A stretch of 16,427 nucleotides of DNA from BP-464 sp045805505 (GTDB taxonomy: Bacteria > Actinomycetota > Thermoleophilia > Solirubrobacterales > Solirubrobacteraceae): positions 1-16,427 of the forward strand of contig JBJMLA010000016.1 of the NCBI GenBank assembly GCA_045805505.1, in the 5' to 3' direction. A program made the position numbers and the translations under genes. Under the pieces are notes generated by a model. It did not search any database, was not told the DNA's origin, and worked only from the letters and a program-made list of their open reading frames with translations. Each line of letters begins with the position of its first letter. Position 1 is the stretch's first letter. This document shows, piece by piece, positions 6,390 through 11,992 of the stretch.

Positions 6390-7367
6390 CTAGAGGGTCT
6401 TCTCGACCGCGGCGCGCAGCTCGGGAACCGAGACCGCACCCTCGAACCGCTGGGTGATGCGGCCGGCGGCGTCGATGACGAACGTCCACGGCTCGGAGGC
6501 CAGGCGCCACTTGATCAGCTGCGGGCGCAGGCCCTTGTTGACCTTGTTGTCGCGGTAGATCTCCTGGTGGATGAAGGACACCTTGTCCCCCACCTCCGAT
6601 CGCACCTGATCGGCGACGTCGACGACCGGCCCGCACACGCGGCTCTGGCACAGCGCCGGCGTGGCGAAGACCAGGACGACGGGCTTCTTGCCGAGCACGT
6701 CGGCGAAGTCCTGCTGGAGCATGTCGGTGTCCGGCGGGACGCGTGTGGTGAGCTGCTTGAGGTCCTTGACGTCCTTGACCGTGTCGGTGTGCACCGAGAT
6801 GGCCTGCTCGCCGACGTCGGGCGGCGACCCGCCCTGGGCGCCGCGGACGCCCAGCGGCGACGGCGAGGCGGCGACGAGCCGACCGTCCATGCGCACGAGC
6901 GCGAAGACGCCGAGCGGCGGCTTGCCCTTGAAGTCGACGTCGGCCGCGTAGAACGTCTTGGCCGTGGTGGTGTCGGCCGATGTCGTGTCGGAGAGGAACT
7001 TCGACGACACGTCGAAGCCGGTCTGGCGCGCCACGAACGGCCCGCGCACGTCTGAGCCGTCGGTCTTGACCGTGTAGAGCGCGACGGCCGCGTTGGTGAT
7101 CGGCCGGGCGCCCTTGTCGAGGACGACGAACGGGACCCGGTTGGCGCCCTGGCGCATGACGCTTGCGCCGATGCCCAGCGAGAGCTGCGCGGGGTAGCGC
7201 GACTGCACGTCGTCGAAGGACATGTTCGCGCCCTTGGGGAAGTCCTGGGGCTTGGCGGCGGCCGTCGCGGCGGGGCTCGGCGTCGACGACGAGCCGTCGT
7301 CGCTTCCGCAGCCCGCGAGGGCCGCGGCGAGCATGCCGAGGGCAAGCGGGATGGCGCGGGGGGACAT
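6390..7367 (-). CDS. Secreted lipoprotein with C-terminal thioredoxin-like domain
   Basis: The 325-residue product begins with a lipoprotein signal peptide: a short basic N-terminus, a hydrophobic core and the lipobox LAGC (17-20), followed by a Ser/Pro/Ala-rich tether to about 40. Residues 45-215 are an unrecognised extracytoplasmic domain. Residues 224-325 look like a thioredoxin/TlpA fold: KPVVLVFATPALCQSRVCGPV (228-248), the cis-proline region SEPWTFVID (291-299) and a final helix. The two cysteines (240 and 245) are separated by four residues, unlike the usual CxxC, so an ordinary disulfide reductase role is uncertain. It may handle redox or metal cargo at the outer membrane face. It sits alone between a tRNA and a GNAT gene. 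There is no clear ribosome-binding site; see the -10 candidate. Confidence 0.82.
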   Translation of the reverse strand: MSPRAIPLALGMLAAALAGCGSDDGSSSTPSPAATAAAKPQDFPKGANMSFDDVQSRYPAQLSLGIGASVMRQGANRVPFVVLDKGARPITNAAVALYTVKTDGSDVRGPFVARQTGFDVSSKFLSDTTSADTTTAKTFYAADVDFKGKPPLGVFALVRMDGRLVAASPSPLGVRGAQGGSPPDVGEQAISVHTDTVKDVKDLKQLTTRVPPDTDMLQQDFADVLGKKPVVLVFATPALCQSRVCGPVVDVADQVRSEVGDKVSFIHQEIYRDNKVNKGLRPQLIKWRLASEPWTFVIDAAGRITQRFEGAVSVPELRAAVEKTL

Positions 7368-7375
7368 CGCGTGGG

Positions 7376-7381
7376 ACGGTA
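7376..7381 (-). promoter_or_regulatory. Candidate -10 box for the lipoprotein gene
   Basis: TACCGT fits TAnnnT and ends 8 nt before the ATG at 7367, so the mRNA would be leaderless or nearly so. No Shine-Dalgarno sequence lies in front of the ATG and no -35 box is evident. The 54-nt gap to the GNAT stop leaves room for little else. Confidence 0.3.
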
Positions 7382-7421
7382 GCTGATCGGGTTGGCGGGA
7401 CTGCGGCGTTCGGCGGCGGCT

Positions 7422-7940
7422 TCAAGAGAACTCAAAGACGAGCTCGTCGGCGAGCATGTCCATGAGCAGGTTGTCGTGCCAGGTCCCGTCCTGGCCGCGC
7501 TCGTAGGAGCGCATGATCCCGACGGGCCTGAAGCCGACCGCCGCGTACGCGCGGATGGCTCGCTCGTTCGCTGCCGCCGGGTCGATCGTGATGCGGTGGT
7601 GGCCGAGCTCGCCGAACACGATTCGCGCGGCGAGCGCCAGCGCGCGGCGCCCGATGCCGCGATCCTGAAAGGGCTCGGACAGGACGATGTCGAGGCCGGC
7701 GTGCCGGGCGCTCGGCTCGAGCTCCTGCCAGATGTCGACGAAGCCCGCGACCGCGCCGTCGACGAGGATCGCCCGTGGCGCCTCGAGCTCGTCGGCGAGG
7801 TCGCGGACGACCGGGCCCCACCACCGCGCGACGCCCGGCTCCTCCAGGATCGCCCGGACGGCCGCGTGATCGCCGCGCTCCAGGGGCCGGAGCGAGATCG
7901 ATCGGTAACGCTCGGGTTGCTCGTGAGACTGTTCGCGCAT
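7422..7940 (-). CDS. GNAT-family N-acetyltransferase, AAC(6')-like
   Basis: The 172-residue protein has the GNAT fold in order: SISLRPLERGDHAAV (14-28), the acetyl-CoA-binding motif A QDRGIGRRAL (92-101), ITIDPAAANERAIRAYAAVGF (117-137) and a C-terminal WHDNLLMDML (154-163). This arrangement, with RWWG near 39-42, resembles aminoglycoside 6'-N-acetyltransferases and their many housekeeping relatives. A resistance role cannot be claimed. The ATG at 7940 is the only workable start: no other ATG, GTG or TTG precedes the first strand, and a stop lies six codons upstream. That start overlaps the divergent FMN reductase start within CATG. GAGGAC sits too close to the ATG to be a normal ribosome-binding site. 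Confidence 0.87.
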   Translation of the reverse strand: MREQSHEQPERYRSISLRPLERGDHAAVRAILEEPGVARWWGPVVRDLADELEAPRAILVDGAVAGFVDIWQELEPSARHAGLDIVLSEPFQDRGIGRRALALAARIVFGELGHHRITIDPAAANERAIRAYAAVGFRPVGIMRSYERGQDGTWHDNLLMDMLADELVFEFS

Positions 7941-8658
7941 GTCCTCAGAGATTCTCGACTACAGCGATCTTCGGGCGCTGTTCATCAACTGCACGCTGAA
8001 GCGCTCCCCCGAGCCGTCGAACACCCAGGCGCTCGCGGACCGCTCGATCGCCATCCTGGAGAAGCACGGTGTCGCCGTCGATCGGATCCGCGCCGTCGAC
8101 CACGACATCGCCACCGGCGTCTGGCCCGACATGACCGAGCACGGCTGGGAGCGCGACGAATGGCCCGCGATCCACGAGCGCGTCATGGCCGCCGACATCC
8201 TGGTGCTCGAGTCGCCGATCTGGCTGGGCGAGAAGTCCTCGGTCTGCACCCAGGTCGTCGAGCGGCTCTACGGCAACAGCCACCTGCTCAACGAGGCCGG
8301 TCAGTACGCCTACTACGGCCGCGTCGGCGGGTGCATCATCACCGGCAACGAGGACGGCGCCAAGCACTGCGCGATGAACATCCTCTACTCGCTCCAGCAC
8401 CTCGGCTACGCGATCCCGCCGCAGGCCGACTCGGGCTGGCTGGGCGAGGCGGGGCCGGGACCGAGCTACTCCGACGAGGGCTCGGGCGGGCCGGAGAACG
8501 ACTTCACGAACCGCAACACCGCGTTCCTGACCTGGAACCTGATGCACCTCGCCCGGATGCTCAAGGACGCCGGCGGCTTCCCGGTGGGAGGCAACCAGCG
8601 CACCGCGTGGGACGCCGGATGCCGGTTCGACTACCCGAACCCGGAGTACCGGGCCTAG
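7939..8658 (+). CDS. Flavodoxin-like NADPH-dependent FMN reductase family protein
   Basis: The 239-residue protein starts with a flavodoxin-type strand and phosphate loop, LRALFINCTLKRSPEPSNT (11-29). It continues with VLESPIWLGEKSSVCTQVVERL (89-110), the isoalloxazine-contacting region, and GGCIITGNEDGAKH (130-143). The family binds FMN and reduces flavins, quinones or small oxidised compounds with NAD(P)H; the substrate is unknown. The ATG at 7939 is the only canonical start before the first strand and overlaps the GNAT start codon. The stop TAG overlaps the stop of the next, convergent gene within CTAG. No strong ribosome-binding site is seen. Nearby there is a second flavin/F420-type oxidoreductase, but a shared pathway is only a guess. 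Confidence 0.88.
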   Translation: MSSEILDYSDLRALFINCTLKRSPEPSNTQALADRSIAILEKHGVAVDRIRAVDHDIATGVWPDMTEHGWERDEWPAIHERVMAADILVLESPIWLGEKSSVCTQVVERLYGNSHLLNEAGQYAYYGRVGGCIITGNEDGAKHCAMNILYSLQHLGYAIPPQADSGWLGEAGPGPSYSDEGSGGPENDFTNRNTAFLTWNLMHLARMLKDAGGFPVGGNQRTAWDAGCRFDYPNPEYRA

Positions 8659-9095
8659 ACGGGCTCGAGCTCGCGCCCGGCGTCCTGCACGTGGCGCCTG
8701 ATGCGGCGCCGGCCGATCCAGCCCAGGCCGGTCTGGCGGGCCTCGCGGGCGCGGCGCTCGCGGGCCAGCGACTGGTGCTCGGCGATGACGCCGTCGAGAC
8801 GCACCTCGGCGGCGAGGCTCGCCTCGAGCATGGTCTCGAGGATGCGCAGCTCGCGCGGCGTGGCCCGGCGCGGCTTGCGGGCGCGGGCGAACGCGTCCCA
8901 GGCCTTGGCGAAGGAGATGAAGCTCGTGCGGCCGCCGTTGCGGTGCGCGGCGAGCATCGGGCAGATCGCGCCGTCCTTGGTGTAGGCGCCGACGATGATC
9001 TCGTTGGAGCGGATGCCCTCGAGCATCGCGATCCGCGTGCGCTCGGGCAGCAGGTCGATCGCGAGGCGCAGGTCGTCGTGCGGGGACCGTCGCAT
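8655..9095 (-). CDS. Uncharacterised conserved-looking protein, 146 aa
   Basis: I do not recognise a named family. The N-terminal half is ordered: HDDLRLAIDLLPERTRIAMLE (6-26) looks helical, then NEIIVGAYTKDGAICPMLA (31-49), a beta pair around a single cysteine, then TSFISFAKAWDAFAR (57-71). The C-terminal half (75-140) is one or two long, strongly basic, Arg-rich helices with coiled-coil character. There is no signal peptide or membrane segment. The ATG at 9095 has GGGAG just upstream at a short 3-nt spacing, and also TAAGGT 9 nt upstream, a possible -10 box. It is convergent with the FMN reductase (stops share CTAG) and divergent from the F420 oxidoreductase. The codon pattern and the non-random protein favour a real gene; the function is unknown. 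Confidence 0.7.
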   Translation of the reverse strand: MRRSPHDDLRLAIDLLPERTRIAMLEGIRSNEIIVGAYTKDGAICPMLAAHRNGGRTSFISFAKAWDAFARARKPRRATPRELRILETMLEASLAAEVRLDGVIAEHQSLARERRAREARQTGLGWIGRRRIRRHVQDAGRELEPV

Positions 9096-9110
9096 AGGCT
9101 CCCGACCTTA

Positions 9111-9132
9111 TGCCCCGCCGTCGCGGCGGGCA
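9111..9132. other. GC-rich stem-loop in the divergent gap 9096-9165
   Basis: TGCCCCGCCG and CGGCGGGCA form a stem of about nine pairs with one bulged C and a three-base loop. It lies between two divergent starts, about 15 nt upstream of the uncharacterised gene and about 33 nt upstream of the LLM oxidoreductase. With no T-run it is not a standard terminator. It could be an mRNA leader hairpin or a dyad operator. Confidence 0.35.
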
Positions 9133-9165
9133 AGCTGCCTCCTCGCGGTGAAAGGAAACCTGCAC

Positions 9166-10209
9166 ATGAAGCTCGGAGTCCACATCGGTTACTGGGGCCT
9201 CGGCCTGACCAGCCAGGACCAGATCGAGATCGTCAAGACGGCCGAATCGGTCGGCTATGACTCGGTGTGGACCGCGGAGGCCTACGGCTCGGATGCGGCG
9301 ACGATCCTCGGCTGGATCGCCGGGCAGACGTCGAAGATCAAGATCGGCTCGGCCATCTTCCAGATGCCTGGCCGCTCCCCCGCGATGACCGCGATGACCG
9401 CGGCGACGCTCGACCAGCTCTCCGACGGCCGCATGCTGCTCGGCATCGGCTCGAGCGGTCCGCAGGTCTCCGAGGGCTGGCACGGCGTGCGCTTCGCCAA
9501 CCAGCTCTCGCGGACGCGCGAGTACATCGCGGTGGTCCGCCAGGCGCTCGCGCGCGAGAAGCTCGAGTTCCACGGCGAGCACCACGACCTGCCGCTGCCC
9601 GACGGCCCGGGCAAGGCGCTCAAGCTGACCATCAAGCCGGTGCAGGAGTCGATCCCGATCTACCTGGCGGCCATCGGGCCGAAGAACACCGCGCTGGCCG
9701 GCGAGATCGCCGACGGCTGGATCCCGACGCTGCTGTCGCCCGAGGCGCTGCCCGAGCTGCGCAAGAACCTCGAGGAGGGCGCGGCGAAGTCCGGTCGCTC
9801 GCTCGAGAACTTCGACATCGCGCCGACCGTCAACGTGTTCATCACCGACGACCAGGACGCGGCGCGCGACCTGACCCGGCCGTTCGTGGCGCTGTACGTC
9901 GGCGGCATGGGCTCCAAGAAGCAGAACTTCTACAACCAGCTCATGCGCCGCTACGGCTACGAGGACGCCGCCGAAACGGTCCAGAACCTCTACCTCGAGG
10001 GCAAGAAGGACGAGGCCGCGGCCGCGCTGCCCAACGAGTTCCTCGACCAGATCGCGCTGATCGGCCCGCGCGACCAGGTGCGCGAGCGGCTCAAGGTCTT
10101 CAAGGACGCCGGGGTCGGGACGCTTGGCGTGACGCCGCTGGCCTTCGACAAGGCCGGGCGGCTCGACCAGCTCAAGCAGCTCGCCGAGGTCTTCGAGGAG
10201 ATCGCGTAG
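9166..10209 (+). CDS. LLM-class F420-dependent oxidoreductase (Rv3520c type)
   Basis: The 347-residue protein is a luciferase-like TIM barrel. It has MKLGVHIGYWG at the first strand, YDSVWTAEAYGSDAAT (31-46), TLDQLSDGRMLLGIGSSGPQVSEGWHGVRF (81-110) and IYLAAIGPKNTALAGEIADGWIP (about 165-187). The order, length and signature segments match the Rv3520c-like F420 subfamily. Members transfer a hydride between reduced coenzyme F420 and an unsaturated or carbonyl substrate; the natural substrate is unknown. The start has AAAGGAAA (9151-9158) 7 nt upstream. The last four bases (GTAG, 10206-10209) appear to overlap the start of the glycosyltransferase, suggesting a two-gene operon in which the product is modified or the pathway is shared. 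Confidence 0.9.
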   Translation: MKLGVHIGYWGLGLTSQDQIEIVKTAESVGYDSVWTAEAYGSDAATILGWIAGQTSKIKIGSAIFQMPGRSPAMTAMTAATLDQLSDGRMLLGIGSSGPQVSEGWHGVRFANQLSRTREYIAVVRQALAREKLEFHGEHHDLPLPDGPGKALKLTIKPVQESIPIYLAAIGPKNTALAGEIADGWIPTLLSPEALPELRKNLEEGAAKSGRSLENFDIAPTVNVFITDDQDAARDLTRPFVALYVGGMGSKKQNFYNQLMRRYGYEDAAETVQNLYLEGKKDEAAAALPNEFLDQIALIGPRDQVRERLKVFKDAGVGTLGVTPLAFDKAGRLDQLKQLAEVFEEIA

Positions 10210-11408
10210 CCAGCCGCTTCCTGCTCGGCGCCTTCGGCGACCCCGGGCACGCCTTTCCCATCATCGCGCTGGGCCGCGAGCTTGCCGCTCGCGGCCACGA
10301 CGTGCACGTCCAGACCTGGCAGCGCTGGGCGCCGGAGGTCGAGCGCCTGGGCATGACGTTCTCCGCGTCGCCCGAGTACCACGTCTTCCCCACGCTCGAG
10401 CGGCCGCTGAAGCCCTACGAGGCGGTCGTGCGCGCGACGGCGTCGACCGAGCCGCTGGTCCGCGAGGTGGCGCCCGACGCGGTGGTGGCCGACATCCTGA
10501 CGCTGGCGCCCGCGCTGGCCGCGGAACGCTGCGGGGTGCCGTGGGCGACGCTCGTGCCGCACGTGTACCCGGTCGGCGGGCCGGGGTTCCCGCCGTATTC
10601 GCTGGGCGCGCGGCTGCCGCGGACCGCGTTCGGTCGGGGGGTGTGGGGCGCGCTCGATCGTTTCGTCGAGGGCGGGCTGCGCCGCGGGCGCGACGAGCTC
10701 AACGAGACGCGCCGGCGGCTGGACATGGCTCCGGTGACGCGGTTCCACGGCGGGCTGTCGGATCAGCTCGTGCTCGTCGGGACGCTGCCCGAGCTCGAGT
10801 ACCCGCGGGCCTGGCCCAAGCACGTGGAGGTCGTCGGGCCGCTGCACTACGAGCTCGACCATCCCGACGTGGAGCTGCCGCCGGGCGACGACCCGCTCGT
10901 GCTGGTCGCCCCCTCGACGGCCCAGGATCCGCAGCATGTGCTGCTGCGGGCGGCGCTGGAGGGCCTGGCCGACGCGCCCGTGCGCGTGCTGGCGACCTGG
11001 AACCGCCGGCTGCCGGCTGTGCCGCTCCGCGTGCCCGACAACGCCCGCGTGGTCCCGTGGGTCTCCTATGCCCGCACCATGCCGCGGGCCGACGTGGTGA
11101 TCACGCACGGCGGCCACGGCACGGTCGCGCGCGCGCTGTCGTGCGGCACCGTTCCGGTCGTCGTGCCCGCGGCGGGCGACATGAACGAGAACGCCGCGCG
11201 CGTCGCCTGGGCCGGGCTGGGCGTCCGGCTGCCGCGCCGGTTCGCCACGCCGCGGGCCGTGCGGCTGGCGGTCGCCCGGGCGCTGTCTGACCCGGCGCTG
11301 CGGGCCCGGGTGCGCGAGGTGGCGCGGACGCCGGCGGCCACCGGAGGCGCGGCACGGGCCGCTGATCTGCTGGAGCGATTCGTGGAGGATCGAACGTCCA
11401 GAACGTGA
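10206..11408 (+). CDS. GT1-type (UGT/macrolide-glycosyltransferase-like) glycosyltransferase, apparent GTA start
   Basis: The frame encodes about 400 residues of a GT-B glycosyltransferase. The N-terminal Rossmann part starts RFLLGAFGDPGHAFPIIALGRELAARGH (4-31) and the C-terminal donor-binding region contains VVITHGGHGTVARALSCGTVPVVVP (297-321) and DMNENAARVAWAGLGVRL (325-342). These are typical of family GT1 enzymes that put sugars on lipids, polyketides or glycopeptides. The problem is the start: no ATG, GTG or TTG occurs in frame near the first strand. GTA at 10206 has GAGGAG (10195-10200) exactly 5 nt upstream and overlaps the upstream stop in a 4-nt GTAG. A CTG at 10221 would cut the first strand. 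The upstream extension of the frame is a shadow of the LLM gene. Confidence 0.83.
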   Translation, partial: VASRFLLGAFGDPGHAFPIIALGRELAARGHDVHVQTWQRWAPEVERLGMTFSASPEYHVFPTLERPLKPYEAVVRATASTEPLVREVAPDAVVADILTLAPALAAERCGVPWATLVPHVYPVGGPGFPPYSLGARLPRTAFGRGVWGALDRFVEGGLRRGRDELNETRRRLDMAPVTRFHGGLSDQLVLVGTLPELEYPRAWPKHVEVVGPLHYELDHPDVELPPGDDPLVLVAPSTAQDPQHVLLRAALEGLADAPVRVLATWNRRLPAVPLRVPDNARVVPWVSYARTMPRADVVITHGGHGTVARALSCGTVPVVVPAAGDMNENAARVAWAGLGVRLPRRFATPRAVRLAVARALSDPALRARVREVARTPAATGGAARAADLLERFVEDRTSRT

Positions 11409-11435
11409 GCGCATGCGCTCACCTTCGGGACGTTC
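11392..11435. terminator. Nested inverted repeats at the glycosyltransferase 3' end
   Basis: An exact 18-nt palindrome, GTGAGCGCATGCGCTCAC (11405-11422), contains the stop codon of the glycosyltransferase gene. It is framed by a second perfect 8-nt inverted repeat, GAACGTCC (11392-11399) and GGACGTTC (11428-11435), with 5-nt spacers on both sides. As RNA this would form a long two-part hairpin that could end transcription before the tRNA gene, though no T-run follows. As DNA it is a two-fold symmetric site that a dimeric protein could bind. Confidence 0.5.
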
Positions 11436-11480
11436 GCGTTGTCAGCGGCGCGGCGGGCTAACCTGTCGGCGGAGTTCCGG

Positions 11481-11552
11481 TCCGGGGTAGCTCAATGGCA
11501 GAGCATTCGACTGATAATCGAAGGGTTGTGGGTTCGAGTCCCACCCCCGGAG
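11481..11552 (+). tRNA. tRNA with GAU anticodon (Ile by anticodon) on an Asn-like body
   Basis: A complete 72-nt cloverleaf: acceptor TCCGGGG / CCCCGGA, D-stem GCTC/GAGC, anticodon stem TTCGA/TCGAA, loop CTGATAA with anticodon GAU, variable GGGTT, T-arm GTGGG-TTCGAGT-CCCAC, discriminator G73. CCA is not encoded. By anticodon it reads the isoleucine codons AUC/AUU. However, U1-A72, G73 and the general body are those of bacterial tRNA-Asn (anticodon GUU), and it lacks C4-G69 and A73, which help define tRNA-Ile. One T-to-A change at position 35 of an Asn tRNA would give this sequence. A terminator follows directly. Confidence 0.9.
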
Positions 11553-11557
11553 CTTCC

Positions 11558-11591
11558 AAGCGCCGCCCACCGAGGCGGCGCTTCTCGTTCT
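11558..11591 (+). terminator. Rho-independent-type terminator after the GAU tRNA
   Basis: AAGCGCCGCC and GGCGGCGCTT pair perfectly over 10 bp around a 6-nt loop (CACCGA), followed by CTCGTTCT. It lies 6 nt after the tRNA and just before the cupin gene, whose candidate -10 box begins in the tail. Confidence 0.75.
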
Positions 11592-11596
11592 AGGGT
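11591..11596 (+). promoter_or_regulatory. Candidate -10 box for a leaderless cupin transcript
   Basis: TAGGGT fits TAnnnT and ends 6 nt before the ATG at 11603, immediately after the tRNA terminator. The AGGG within it could instead serve as a ribosome-binding site at 7 nt. No -35 box is recognisable, since that region is the terminator stem. Confidence 0.35.
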
Positions 11597-11602
11597 CGGG
11601 TG

Positions 11603-11992
11603 ATGGCCTTCAGCGTCGTCGTGCCCGAGCAGCTCGAGTGGATCACGCGGCCGCACGAGCCCGATGAGCCGGCGCGGCATGTCACCGAGCTGAGCGAGCC
11701 TGCGGGCCTGCAGCAGGTGCGGGCCAACGTCTGGCGCTACGAGCCGAGGGCGAAGGGGCGGCGGCACCGGCATCCGGTGCAGGAGGAGGTCTTCGTGGTG
11801 CTCGAGGGCACGCTGACGATGTACCTGGGCGAGCCGCCGGAGCGGGTGCAGGCAGCAGCGGGCGGCGTGATCCGGGTCTCCCCCGGGACGCCACTGCAAT
11901 CGGCCAACGAGGGCGACACCGATCTGGTCGTCTACGTCCACGGCTGGCCGCCCGAGAGCGAGCGTGCCGAGCTGCTCGATCCGGCGGTCTAG
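11603..11992 (+). CDS. Small cupin-domain protein
   Basis: This 129-residue protein is a single cupin barrel. The first cupin motif is KGRRHRHPVQEEVFVVLEGTL (51-71), with the metal-binding H55, H57 and a glutamate at 61/62. The second is GGVIRVSPGTPLQSANEGD (87-105), where the usual histidine is glutamine (Q99). Metal binding may thus use fewer ligands or be altered. Such proteins range from isomerases and dioxygenases to simple sugar or metabolite binders, and the role here cannot be told. ATG 11603 is preferred over the GTG directly before it. The gene stands alone between a tRNA terminator and the convergent dnaG, with which it shares the stop-codon bases CTAG. Confidence 0.82.
   Translation: MAFSVVVPEQLEWITRPHEPDEPARHVTELSEPAGLQQVRANVWRYEPRAKGRRHRHPVQEEVFVVLEGTLTMYLGEPPERVQAAAGGVIRVSPGTPLQSANEGDTDLVVYVHGWPPESERAELLDPAV

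Noticed and set aside
5914..7425. 503-aa open frame on the minus strand
   Set aside because: Out-of-frame reading that runs through the lipoprotein gene, the tRNA and the HATPase gene; Arg-rich with no domain.
7392..9260. 622-aa open frame on the plus strand
   Set aside because: Shadow across the GNAT, FMN reductase and uncharacterised genes in wrong frames.
7945..9585. 546-aa open frame on the minus strand
   Set aside because: Antisense to the FMN reductase and LLM genes; no motif.
9267..10205. Upstream part of the glycosyltransferase frame, suggesting a 713-aa fusion protein
   Set aside because: This part overlaps the LLM gene in another frame and is Arg/Ala-rich without a fold; only the part from about 10206 is glycosyltransferase.
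9990..11414. 474-aa open frame on the minus strand
   Set aside because: Antisense shadow of the glycosyltransferase.
6294..11552. tRNA genes as possible integration (att) sites
   Set aside because: No integrase, no repeat of a tRNA 3' end and no change in base composition nearby.
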